Source: an uncultured Dorea sp. (GTDB lineage Bacteria > Bacillota > Clostridia > Lachnospirales > Lachnospiraceae). Taken from it: a stretch of 64,000 bases of DNA. Every line of letters starts with the position of its first letter. The first letter of the stretch is position 1. The stretch spans positions 12,396 through 76,395 of the forward strand of contig UQRE01000005.1 in the NCBI GenBank assembly GCA_900543415.1. The letters run 5' to 3'. Positions 51,105 through 59,316 of this stretch are shown one piece after another. Made by a program: the position numbers and the translations under genes. Below the pieces are notes generated by a model. That model ran no database searches, had not been told where the DNA came from, and saw only the letters and a list, made by a program, of their open reading frames with translations.

Positions 51105-51791
51105 ATGATTGAATTAAAAGAAGTAACGAAAGAGTACTCAAAAGGGGTTGCAGCTCTGAATGGAATCAATCTTAAGATTGAGCAGGGCGAATTTGTATTT
51201 ATTGTAGGAGACAGTGGTTCGGGAAAATCAACATTGATCCGTCTGATCATGAAAGAACTGGACCCTACATCGGGAACGATTATTGTAAACGGCAATAATC
51301 TGAACCGTATGAAGCATAAAAAGATTGCAATGTACCGCAGAAATTTAGGCGTTGTATTCCAGGATTTCCGTCTGTTAAAAGACAGAAATATTTATGAAAA
51401 TATTGCGTTTGCACAAAGGGTTACAGAGACGCCTACAAGAGTGATCAAGAAAAAGGTGCCTGCTGCATTGTCGCTTGTCGGGCTGGCGCAGAAATACAAA
51501 GCGTATCCGAAGGAATTGTCCGGTGGTGAGCAGCAGAGAGTTGCGATTGCAAGAGCCATTGTAAATGAGCCGGCGATTCTCCTGGCAGATGAGCCTACCG
51601 GTAACCTTGATCCGACAAACTCATGGGAGATTATGAAGCTGTTGGAAGAAGCCAACGACAGAGGAACAACCGTTGTTGTTGTTACACATAACCAGGAGAT
51701 TGTAAACGAGATGAAAAAGCGCGTTGTGACAATGAAAAAGGGAGTCATTGTCAGCGATGAGAAAAAAGGTGGGTATAATAATGAGGATTAG
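51105..51791 (+). CDS. ftsE: Cell division ATP-binding protein FtsE
   Basis: FtsE is the cytoplasmic ATPase of the FtsEX complex that switches on peptidoglycan hydrolases. The 228-residue protein has Walker A VGDSGSGKST (34-43), a VFQDFRLL Q-loop tract, signature LSGGEQQR and Walker B ILLADEPTGNLDP, with FtsE-specific KELDPTSGTI and NLGVVFQDFRL. It overlaps ftsX by 11 bases. Confidence 0.96.
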   Translation: MIELKEVTKEYSKGVAALNGINLKIEQGEFVFIVGDSGSGKSTLIRLIMKELDPTSGTIIVNGNNLNRMKHKKIAMYRRNLGVVFQDFRLLKDRNIYENIAFAQRVTETPTRVIKKKVPAALSLVGLAQKYKAYPKELSGGEQQRVAIARAIVNEPAILLADEPTGNLDPTNSWEIMKLLEEANDRGTTVVVVTHNQEIVNEMKKRVVTMKKGVIVSDEKKGGYNNED

Positions 51792-52689
51792 TACATTTGG
51801 ATATTCGATGAAACAAGGGGTAAAGAATATCGGGAGAAATAAAATGTTTTCCATTGCGTCCATTGCGACTATGGCGGCATGTATTTTTCTGTTTGGTCTT
51901 TTTTACTCCATTATCGTGAATTTTAACTATATTGTGGAAAAAGCTGAGGAAGGTGTTGCAATCACTGTATTATTCGATGAGGACACCACCAAGGAGGAGA
52001 AAGAAGCCATCGGAGAAAAGCTTGAAAAAGCAGATGGAGTTTTGAAGATTAATTATGTAAGTGCAGAAGAAGCATGGGAAAGCTTCCAGGAAGAATATTT
52101 TAAGGGCTCAGAAGAAGCAGCAGAGGGATTCAAAAACGATAATCCGCTTGCAAATTCTGATAACTATGAAGTGTATATGTCCGATGTATCCAAGCAGAAA
52201 GACGTAGTTAGTTATGCAGAAAGTCTGGAAGGGGTGCGTAAGGTCAATAAGTCTGATGTTGTTGCTAAGACGCTTACCAGTGTCAATAAGCTGGTCGGTT
52301 ATGTATCTGTAGCAATTATTGTCATTCTTCTTGCTGTGTCTATTTTCCTGATCAGCAATACCGTTACCATGGGTATTACAGTAAGGCGTGAGGAAATTGC
52401 GATCATGAAGTATATTGGTGCGAAGGATGGCTTCGTCCGCGCTCCGTTCGTATTTGAAGGTCTGCTCATTGGCCTTGTGGGAGCGATCATCCCGCTTGTA
52501 ATGCTGTACTTTATGTATGACAAGGCAGTGGCTTATATAATGACAAGATTCAGTCTTCTAAATAATATTATCGACTTCCTTCCGGTTATGCAGGTGTATA
52601 AGACATTACTTCCGGTAGGAATCGCGCTTGGTGTAGGAATCGGTTTTGTAGGAAGTTTCTTTACAATCCGCAAGCATTTAAAAGTATAA
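51781..52689 (+). CDS. ftsX: Cell division protein FtsX
   Basis: FtsX is the membrane half of FtsEX and transmits the ATPase signal to an extracellular murein hydrolase. The 302-residue protein has TM1 at about 26-46, a large extracellular loop (about 47-170) and a C-terminal block of three helices with the MacB/FtsX motif (VRREEIAIMKYIGAKDGFVR). It starts at 51781 with GGTGGG upstream, inside the end of ftsE. The M23 gene downstream supplies the likely target. Confidence 0.95.
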   Translation: MRISTFGYSMKQGVKNIGRNKMFSIASIATMAACIFLFGLFYSIIVNFNYIVEKAEEGVAITVLFDEDTTKEEKEAIGEKLEKADGVLKINYVSAEEAWESFQEEYFKGSEEAAEGFKNDNPLANSDNYEVYMSDVSKQKDVVSYAESLEGVRKVNKSDVVAKTLTSVNKLVGYVSVAIIVILLAVSIFLISNTVTMGITVRREEIAIMKYIGAKDGFVRAPFVFEGLLIGLVGAIIPLVMLYFMYDKAVAYIMTRFSLLNNIIDFLPVMQVYKTLLPVGIALGVGIGFVGSFFTIRKHLKV

Positions 52690-52750
52690 TTGCACAGAAA
52701 GAAAAGATGATATAGATCAGGGGTATAATTTATAACATCAGGGGGTATGA

Positions 52751-53860
52751 ATGATGCGAAAGAGAAGAGTTGTAAGTCTTATGCTTGTTATGGTTCTGTG
52801 TATGGGGATGACCTTTCAGGCACAGGCTGCTAATCTGAGTGATGCCAAGAAAAAGGCGGAAGAGCTGGAATCGAAAAAGGAGGCTGCCCAGTCTGAAAAA
52901 GATTCGCTGTCCACACAGCTGGAAGGAATCTTGACTGAGTCTGCAGAATTAGAGAAGCAGATTGCAGAGAAGGAAGAGGAATTAGCACAGAAAGAAGATG
53001 AATTGATCGAGGCTCAGATTGATGAGAATAATCAATATGAGGACATGAAGAAACGGATCAAATACATGTACGAGAACGGTAACGCTGAATTTATGGAGAT
53101 TCTGTTCCAGTCAGAAACGTTAAGTGATTTTCTGAATAATGCAGAGTATATTTCTACCATTTCAGAGTATGACAGAGATATGCTGGTAGAGTTCCAGAAG
53201 ATTGTCAAGACCGTTGAAGAACAGGAACAGGCAATCCAAGAAGAGTACGATGAGATGGAAACGATGCAGAACGAACTCGTAGAGAAGCAGAATACCGTAC
53301 AACAGCTGATTGATACGAAGAGTGATGAGATCAGTGACATCGACAGTGAGATCGCTGCAAATAAAGACGAGATTGCCAAGCTGGAAGCGGCAGCGGCAGA
53401 TGCGGCAAGAAAACAGCAGGAGAAGAATTCAAGTATATCTCCGAACGCAGGAGCTTCTGTTGTGTCAGGAAACGGAATGTTTACTCATCCATGTCCGGGT
53501 TACAGTCGTATCTCCAGTTACTTTGGATATCGTGAACAGCCGCTTGCAGGAGCAAGTACCAACCATAAGGGGATGGACTTTGCTGCGCCACAGGGAACGC
53601 CGATCTATGCGGCTGCAGCCGGAACAGTTACTTCTTCGGGCTATAGTGGCAAGGCAGGAAAGAGAATCGTGATCAACCACGGGAATGGCCTTGTAACCAT
53701 CTACATGCATTGCCACACATTATATGTGAGTGCAGGAACAAAGGTAAGCAAGGGGCAGAACATTGCGGCAGTTGGAACGACCGGTAACTCCACAGGAAAT
53801 CATCTGCATTTCCAGGTGAACTTAAATGGTACACCGGTAAACCCATTAAAGTATTTGTAG
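52751..53860 (+). CDS. FtsEX-linked M23 (LytM) murein hydrolase with coiled coil
   Basis: The 369-residue protein has a signal peptide (residues 1-27, cleavage after AQA), a long coiled coil (about 29-215) rich in Glu/Lys/Gln heptads, a Ser-rich hinge, and an M23 LytM domain (about 240-369). Zinc-site motifs are NHKGMDFAAP and NHLHFQV. The coiled-coil-plus-hydrolase design matches PcsB and EnvC-type partners of FtsEX, where the coiled coil binds FtsX. The start is one of two adjacent ATGs (52751 or 52754) following GGGGG. Confidence 0.92.
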   Translation: MMRKRRVVSLMLVMVLCMGMTFQAQAANLSDAKKKAEELESKKEAAQSEKDSLSTQLEGILTESAELEKQIAEKEEELAQKEDELIEAQIDENNQYEDMKKRIKYMYENGNAEFMEILFQSETLSDFLNNAEYISTISEYDRDMLVEFQKIVKTVEEQEQAIQEEYDEMETMQNELVEKQNTVQQLIDTKSDEISDIDSEIAANKDEIAKLEAAAADAARKQQEKNSSISPNAGASVVSGNGMFTHPCPGYSRISSYFGYREQPLAGASTNHKGMDFAAPQGTPIYAAAAGTVTSSGYSGKAGKRIVINHGNGLVTIYMHCHTLYVSAGTKVSKGQNIAAVGTTGNSTGNHLHFQVNLNGTPVNPLKYL

Positions 53861-53876
53861 AATAGGACTTGAAATC

Positions 53877-55043
53877 GTGAAAAATAAAAAAAGGTTTTTA
53901 CAAGGGGCGCTGACAGGCGCCCTTGTAACATTATTGGGAATCAGCCTTGTGTCCTGCGGGGTACTTGGGTATAAAAATGTTGTATCAAGAGAAGAAAAGC
54001 GAAAACTGTCAGAGCTTGACAGTCTCATAGAAAGTGATTATTTGGGTGATGTGGATGAAGATGCCCTAAAAGAAGGTTTGTACAAAGGCTATCTGGAAGC
54101 ACTTGGTGATCCGTATTCGGAATATTATGATGCTGAGGAGACTGAGAAGTTCAATGAAAATATGAGCGGTGAGTTCAGCGGGATCGGCGTAGTCATGAGT
54201 CAGGATCAGAAGAGCGGTCTTGTGACTATGGTGCAGATTTATAAAGAGTCACCGGCAGCGAAGGCAGGCTTGAAGGAAGGCGATATTCTCTTTCAAGTTA
54301 AAGGGAAAGATATCTCCGGTAAGAAGCTGGAAGAGATCGTGACAGAGATCAAAGGAGAAAAAGGTACGGAAGTGGAGATCACGGTATTGCGCGGGGCAGA
54401 CGGAGAGAAAGTTACGACTTCCGTTGTCCGGGATACCATTGAAGTTCAGACCGTAGAGTATGAGATGATGGAAGATCAAATCGGATATCTGGCTGTATCA
54501 GAATTTGACTCCGTCACATATGAGCAGTATCAAACAGCGCTTAAAGATCTGGAAGCACAAGGGATGAAAGGGCTTGTGATAGATCTTCGCAATAATCCGG
54601 GCGGAAATCTTGATATTGTGTGCGAGATGCTGGATCTGATTCTTCCGAAAGGTCTTCTTGTCTATACAGAAGATAAAAATGGGGAAAAACAGGAATACAC
54701 ATCCGATGCAGACTATGAATACGATGTGCCTATGACTGTCCTGATCAATGGGAACAGTGCAAGTGCTTCGGAAATTTTTGCCGGTGCTGTGCAAGATTAT
54801 GAGAAGGCAGATATCGTGGGGACAACAAGCTATGGAAAAGGTGTTGTACAATCTGTCTATGCCTTGAAAGATGGAACTTGTGTGAAGCTTACGGTGGCAG
54901 AATATTTTACACCGAAGGGAAGAAGCATCAACGGCAAAGGAATCAAGCCGGATGTAGAAGTAGAGTACGAATACAACGAGGAAGAGCCGGAAGCGGATAA
55001 TCAACTGGAACGTGCGGTTGAAGTGTTGAAACAGAAAATGTAA
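53877..55043 (+). CDS. S41 family C-terminal processing protease (CtpA-like)
   Basis: The 388-residue protease begins with a hydrophobic signal anchor whose cysteine (LVSCGVL) could also be a lipobox. A PDZ domain sits at about 95-190 (AAKAGLKEGDILFQVKGKDI). The catalytic core contains the substrate tract LRNNPGGNLD, the serine motif NGNSASASEIFAG and the lysine in SYGKGVVQ. CtpA-type enzymes process secreted proteins and murein enzymes. It starts at a GTG (53877) 17 bases after the hydrolase gene; co-transcription suggests it regulates or trims the FtsEX-hydrolase system. Confidence 0.92.
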   Translation: MKNKKRFLQGALTGALVTLLGISLVSCGVLGYKNVVSREEKRKLSELDSLIESDYLGDVDEDALKEGLYKGYLEALGDPYSEYYDAEETEKFNENMSGEFSGIGVVMSQDQKSGLVTMVQIYKESPAAKAGLKEGDILFQVKGKDISGKKLEEIVTEIKGEKGTEVEITVLRGADGEKVTTSVVRDTIEVQTVEYEMMEDQIGYLAVSEFDSVTYEQYQTALKDLEAQGMKGLVIDLRNNPGGNLDIVCEMLDLILPKGLLVYTEDKNGEKQEYTSDADYEYDVPMTVLINGNSASASEIFAGAVQDYEKADIVGTTSYGKGVVQSVYALKDGTCVKLTVAEYFTPKGRSINGKGIKPDVEVEYEYNEEEPEADNQLERAVEVLKQKM

Positions 55044-55078
55044 GGAACAGTTTTGTTTGTAAAAATTGAAAATAAGTT

Positions 55079-55110
55079 AAAAAGGAATGTCGGTTTGACA
55101 TTCCTTTTTG
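55079..55110 (+). terminator. Terminator after the ctpA-like gene
   Basis: AAAAAGGAATGTC (55079-55091) pairs with GACATTCCTTTTT (55097-55109) around GGTTT. Confidence 0.9.
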
Positions 55111-55112
55111 TA

Positions 55113-55140
55113 TTGCCTTGTGATAAAATAAATGTAGTAT
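55113..55140 (+). promoter_or_regulatory. Promoter of the pyrC operon
   Basis: TTGCCT (55113-55118) and TAGTAT (55135-55140) are 16 bases apart, 46 bases before pyrC. No PyrR attenuator or operator was recognised in this short leader. Confidence 0.45.
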
Positions 55141-55185
55141 GGAATTTTATGCCGAGTTTTATGTAAGGCGGAAAGGATTGAAAAT

Positions 55186-56469
55186 ATGACGATATTGATC
55201 AAACATGGACATGTAGTTGATCCGCATACGAAACAGGATGGATGTTTTGACGTTCTCGTTGAAAATGAGAAGATTAAAGAGGTAGCAGAACATATTGATG
55301 TGTCAGCTGACACAGTGCTTGATGCAAAAGGCTGCTATGTAATGCCGGGATTTATCGATCTTCATGTACACTTGAGAGATCCGGGACTGGAATATAAAGA
55401 GACGCTTGAGACAGGTGGAAAGGCAGCGGTAAGAGGCGGCGTAACAACCGTGTGCGCTATGCCAAATACAAAACCGGTGATCGATCAAGGGCAAAAGGTT
55501 GCGGATGTTCATAAGAGAGCAGCAGAGGAATCTCTGACACATGTGATACAGCTTGGCGCAGTGACGGTCGGACAGAAAGGGGAAGAACTTGCAGACATTA
55601 AGGGAATGGCAGAAGCCGGATGTCATGCCATCAGTGAAGATGGAAAATCTGTGATGAACGCTTCTCTTTACCGAAAAGGGATGAAGCTTGCCAAAGAAGC
55701 CGGAATCAGCGTGTTTGCACACTGCGAAGACATTTCCATGGTGGAAGGCGGCGTTATGAATGCGGATGAAAATGCCAAGAGATTGGGCTTGAAAGGTATT
55801 ACAAATTCTGTGGAAGATGTGATCGTTGCAAGAGACATTTTGCTTGCCAAAGAAACAGGTGTAAAGCTGCATTTATGTCATTGTTCTACAGCAGACAGTG
55901 TGAAAATGATCGCGCTTGCCAAGGAGGCAGGGCTTCCGGTGACCGGAGAAGTATGCCCGCACCATTTTATTTTGACATCGGATGACATTAAAGAGGATGA
56001 CGGAAATTATAAAATGAATCCTCCGCTTCGAAGTAAAGAAGATGTGGAAGCTTTGAAGGAAGGATTGAAAAACGGTACGATGGATGTGATTTCCACTGAC
56101 CATGCACCCCATGCGAAAGAAGAGAAAAACCGTTCCATTTCGCAGGCGGCATTTGGAATCGTAGGTCTGGAAACTTCTGCGGCATTGACTTACACCGAAC
56201 TTGTGAAGACGGGATACTTAAGCGTAATGGGAATGGCAGAGAAAATGAGTTATAATCCGGCGAAAGTATTGGGCCTTGAAGATAAAGGTTCTGTATCAGA
56301 AGGTATGATGGCAGACCTTGTTATTTTCGATCCGAACAAACAGTATAAGATTGATAAGAGTACCTTTGCATCCAAAGGAAAGAATACACCATTTGACGGA
56401 TACGAAGTATGCGGAGAAGTTGCATATACACTTGTAGATGGAAAAATTGTATATGATCGTAACAAATAA
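55186..56469 (+). CDS. pyrC: Dihydroorotase
   Basis: PyrC cyclises carbamoyl-aspartate to dihydroorotate. The 427-residue amidohydrolase has the zinc motif FIDLHVHLRDPG, the family tract KETLETGGKAAVRGGVTTV with CAMPNTKP, histidine ligands in HCEDISM and HLCHCST, and the catalytic aspartate in STDHAPH. This is the class I type usual in Firmicutes. It begins a pyrC-pyrF-pyrK-pyrD group. Confidence 0.96.
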   Translation: MTILIKHGHVVDPHTKQDGCFDVLVENEKIKEVAEHIDVSADTVLDAKGCYVMPGFIDLHVHLRDPGLEYKETLETGGKAAVRGGVTTVCAMPNTKPVIDQGQKVADVHKRAAEESLTHVIQLGAVTVGQKGEELADIKGMAEAGCHAISEDGKSVMNASLYRKGMKLAKEAGISVFAHCEDISMVEGGVMNADENAKRLGLKGITNSVEDVIVARDILLAKETGVKLHLCHCSTADSVKMIALAKEAGLPVTGEVCPHHFILTSDDIKEDDGNYKMNPPLRSKEDVEALKEGLKNGTMDVISTDHAPHAKEEKNRSISQAAFGIVGLETSAALTYTELVKTGYLSVMGMAEKMSYNPAKVLGLEDKGSVSEGMMADLVIFDPNKQYKIDKSTFASKGKNTPFDGYEVCGEVAYTLVDGKIVYDRNK

Positions 56470-56505
56470 AAAGAAGAGTGAGAAAGGTTAGGGAGGAAGA
56501 ATACA

Positions 56506-57435
56506 ATGATCAACAAATTAGTAGAAAACATTAAGAAGACAGGAGCGCCTATCGTAGTAGGATTAGATCCGATGTTGAACTATATTCCGAAACAGGTACA
56601 GAAGAAAGCATTTGCCGAGTACGGAGAGACACTGGAAGGCGCTGCAGAGGCAATCTGGCAGTTTAATAAAGAAATCGTAGACAAAACTTATGACCTCATT
56701 CCGGCAGTGAAGCCGCAGATTGCTATGTACGAACAGTTTGGACTTCCAGGATTAGAGGCATTTAAAAAGACTGTAGATTACTGTAAAGAGAAAGGGCTCG
56801 TTGTAATCGGAGATATCAAACGAGGAGATATCGGTTCCACATCCGCTGCATACGCAGTAGGACATCTTGGTAAAGTTCAAGTGGGAAGTAAGACCTATGT
56901 GCCATTTGATGAAGATTTCGTAACGGTAAATCCTTACCTTGGTTCCGATGGAGTAAATCCTTTCCTTGATGTTTGTAAAGAAGAGAAAAAGGGAATTTTC
57001 GTGCTTGTAAAAACATCCAATCCATCCAGCGGTGAATTTCAGGATCAGCTTGTTGATGGAAGACCGTTGTACGAATTGGTAGGAGAGAAAGTAGCAGCAT
57101 GGGGCGAGCAGCACATGGGAACTGACTACAGCTATGTAGGAGCAGTCGTAGGGGCAACTTATCCGGAAATGGGAAAAGTGCTTCGTAAAGTCATGCCAAA
57201 AGCGTATATTCTCGTACCGGGCTACGGCGCACAGGGCGGAAAAGGAAAAGACCTTGTACACTTCTTCAACGAAGACGGATTAGGTGCAATCGTAAATTCA
57301 TCAAGAGGAATCATTGCAGCATACAAACAAGAAAAATACGCAGCGATAGGTGCAGAAAACTTCGGAGACGCATCAAGAGCAGCAGTAGAAGACATGATCG
57401 CTGATATCCGCGGAGCGTTGGAAAGCAGTAAATAA
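56506..57435 (+). CDS. pyrF: Orotidine 5'-phosphate decarboxylase (PyrF type 2)
   Basis: PyrF makes UMP from OMP. The 309-residue protein has the catalytic Asp-x-Lys-x-x-Asp array in VIGDIKRGDIGSTSAAYA, the N-terminal VVGLDPMLNYIPKQV, and the phosphate-binding region near VPGYGAQGGKG. The larger size and these tracts match the type 2 subfamily seen in Clostridia and mycobacteria. A GGGAGGAAG site precedes the ATG. Confidence 0.95.
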   Translation: MINKLVENIKKTGAPIVVGLDPMLNYIPKQVQKKAFAEYGETLEGAAEAIWQFNKEIVDKTYDLIPAVKPQIAMYEQFGLPGLEAFKKTVDYCKEKGLVVIGDIKRGDIGSTSAAYAVGHLGKVQVGSKTYVPFDEDFVTVNPYLGSDGVNPFLDVCKEEKKGIFVLVKTSNPSSGEFQDQLVDGRPLYELVGEKVAAWGEQHMGTDYSYVGAVVGATYPEMGKVLRKVMPKAYILVPGYGAQGGKGKDLVHFFNEDGLGAIVNSSRGIIAAYKQEKYAAIGAENFGDASRAAVEDMIADIRGALESSK

Positions 57436-57453
57436 AATGTTAAAAAATTAACT

Positions 57454-57490
57454 GGGGACGTAGCAAAGTGCAAAAAGTCTACGTCCCAAA
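57454..57490. repeat. GGGACGTAG palindromic element, copy 2
   Basis: GGGACGTAG (57455-57463) and CTACGTCCC (57479-57487) enclose CAAAGTGCAAAAAGT. Read on the minus strand it matches copy 1 at 24751-24789 over nearly its whole length: TTGGGACGTAGACTTTTTGC, and then CTACGTCCC. It lies between pyrF and pyrK and abuts the pyrK ribosome-binding site. Confidence 0.75.
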
Positions 57491-57501
57491 AGGAGATTAT
57501 C

Positions 57502-58287
57502 ATGGCAGAAAAGAAGAAAGAGCAGGCACTTGTTGTCTCTCAGAAGATGCTGGCAGAAGGCATTTTCAGTATGTGGATTAAAACAGAGGCGGCAGCAGAT
57601 GCAAAGCCGGGTCAGTTTATTTCTATGTATACGAACGATGGAAGCAAGCTGCTTCCGCGCCCGATCAGTATCTGCGAGATTGACAGAGAAGAAGGAATGT
57701 TAAGAGTTGTGTACCGTGTGACGGGTGAAAATACAGGAACGGAGCAATTTTCTAAGATGGAAGCCGGCGATACGGTTCCGGTGATCGGTCCTCTTGGAAA
57801 TGGTTTCCCTGTAGAGAAAGCAAAGGGTAAGAAAGTCTTTCTTATGGGCGGCGGTATCGGTGTTCCGCCGATTCTGGAACTTGCAAAGGAAATGGATTGT
57901 GAGAAGAAGCAGATCGTGGTTGGATATCGGGATGCTCAGACATTCTTGAAGGAAGAGTTTGAAGAAAATGGAGAGCTGTACATTTCCACAGAAGACGGAA
58001 GCGTGGGTACAAAAGGAAATGTTATGGATGCCATCAAAGAGCAAGGTTTAGAAGCTGACATGATCTATGCGTGTGGTCCGACTCCTATGCTTCGCGCTAT
58101 TAAGGCTTATGCTGAGGAAAATGAAATTGAGTGCTACATTTCTCTGGAAGAGAGAATGGCATGTGGAATCGGCGCATGTCTCGCCTGTGTTTGCAAGAGC
58201 AAAGAAAAAGACGGTCACAGCAATGTACACAATAAACGGGTATGCAAGGACGGTCCGGTATTCTTATCAACGGAGGTGGAAATCTAA
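57502..58287 (+). CDS. pyrK: Dihydroorotate dehydrogenase B, electron-transfer subunit PyrK
   Basis: PyrK carries FAD and a 2Fe-2S cluster and passes electrons from dihydroorotate dehydrogenase to NAD. The 261-residue protein has an FAD-binding ferredoxin-reductase fold (LLPRPISICEID, then GGGIGVPPILELAKEM) and the NAD region YACGPTPMLRAI. Four cluster cysteines are seen in MACGIGACLACVC and the later RVCKDG. It overlaps pyrD by one base (TAATG). An AAAAGGAG site lies right after the repeat element. Confidence 0.95.
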   Translation: MAEKKKEQALVVSQKMLAEGIFSMWIKTEAAADAKPGQFISMYTNDGSKLLPRPISICEIDREEGMLRVVYRVTGENTGTEQFSKMEAGDTVPVIGPLGNGFPVEKAKGKKVFLMGGGIGVPPILELAKEMDCEKKQIVVGYRDAQTFLKEEFEENGELYISTEDGSVGTKGNVMDAIKEQGLEADMIYACGPTPMLRAIKAYAEENEIECYISLEERMACGIGACLACVCKSKEKDGHSNVHNKRVCKDGPVFLSTEVEI

Positions 58288-59213
58288 TGAGTACGAAGAA
58301 ACAGAATTCCGTGGATATGAGTGTAAACATCGCAGGAGTAGAGTGGAAGAATCCGGTGACAGTTGCATCGGGGACATTTGGTTCCGGTGAAGAATTTTCT
58401 GAATTTGTAGATTTAAACAAATTGGGGGCAGTGACAACAAAAGGTGTAGCAAATGTTCCTTGGGCAGGAAATCCCACACCGAGAGTTGCAGAAGTGTACG
58501 GTGGAATGATGAATGCCATTGGCTTGCAGAATCCGGGAATTGATCTCTTCTGTGAAAGAGACATCCCTTTTCTGAAGAAATATGATACGAAGATCATTGT
58601 AAATGTATGCGGTCATGCACCGGAAGAATATTTGGCAGTTGTGGAACGGTTGGCAGATGAGCCCATCGATATGATGGAAATCAATATTTCCTGTCCAAAT
58701 GTAAATGCAGGCTTCCTTGCATTCGGTCAAGATGCTCGTCACGTAGAAGAGTTGACAAGCCAGATCAAAAAACTTGCAAAACAGCCGGTGATCATGAAAC
58801 TGACGCCAAACGTGACAGATGTGACGGAAATTGCAAGAGCTGCAGAGGCAGGCGGAGCAGACGCAGTGTCTTTGATCAATACATTAACTGGAATGAAGAT
58901 TGATATTAACCGCAAGACATTTGCACTGGCAAATAAGACAGGAGGCGTGTCAGGACCAATCGTGAAACCAATTGCTGTCCGCATGGTATATCAAGTGGCG
59001 CAGGCAGTCAACATTCCAATCATTGGAATGGGCGGTATTTCCAGTGCAGAAGATGCGATTGAATTCCTGCTGGCAGGAGCAAGCGCAGTATCTGTAGGAA
59101 CTGCGAATTTCCATGATCCTGCAACAACGCTGAAAGTCATTGACGGTATTGAGGCTTATATGAAGAAAAACGGTTTTGAGCATGTTTCAGACATGGTTGG
59201 AATTGTGAAATAA
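58287..59213 (+). CDS. pyrD: Dihydroorotate dehydrogenase B, catalytic subunit
   Basis: This class 1B enzyme oxidises dihydroorotate to orotate with FMN and works with PyrK. The ATG at 58287 (GGAGGTGG upstream) gives 308 residues. Landmarks are VASGTFGSGEEF, the lysine in TKGVANVPWAGNPTPR, the active-site tract EINISCPNVNAG with the class 1 cysteine, and GMGGISSAEDA plus SVGTANF for FMN phosphate binding. Pairing with pyrK confirms class 1B. Confidence 0.96.
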   Translation: MSTKKQNSVDMSVNIAGVEWKNPVTVASGTFGSGEEFSEFVDLNKLGAVTTKGVANVPWAGNPTPRVAEVYGGMMNAIGLQNPGIDLFCERDIPFLKKYDTKIIVNVCGHAPEEYLAVVERLADEPIDMMEINISCPNVNAGFLAFGQDARHVEELTSQIKKLAKQPVIMKLTPNVTDVTEIARAAEAGGADAVSLINTLTGMKIDINRKTFALANKTGGVSGPIVKPIAVRMVYQVAQAVNIPIIGMGGISSAEDAIEFLLAGASAVSVGTANFHDPATTLKVIDGIEAYMKKNGFEHVSDMVGIVK

Positions 59214-59231
59214 AGTTCTTATAAAAATAAA

Positions 59232-59270
59232 AAACGGGAATCATGTGCAAAACGTGATCCTCGTTTTTTT
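59232..59270. terminator. Bidirectional terminator between pyrD and the VanW gene
   Basis: AAACGGGAATCATG (59232-59245) pairs with CGTGATCCTCGTTT (59253-59266), with one mismatch and two wobble pairs. A-rich sequence lies on the left and a T-tract on the right, fitting use by both convergent genes. Confidence 0.75.
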
Positions 59271-59316
59271 TAGTAAGTGTTTCTTTTAAATGAATTTGAA
59301 TAAAATCGATTCCACT

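Noticed and set aside
53895..53930. GGGCGC/GCGCCC hairpin at the start of the S41 protease gene
   Set aside because: The arms are offset, there is no T-tract, and they are explained by the repeated Gly-Ala-Leu codons in the signal segment.
55141..55185. PyrR attenuator before pyrC
   Set aside because: The leader is too short and has no terminator/antiterminator pair or PyrR-binding loop that I can recognise.
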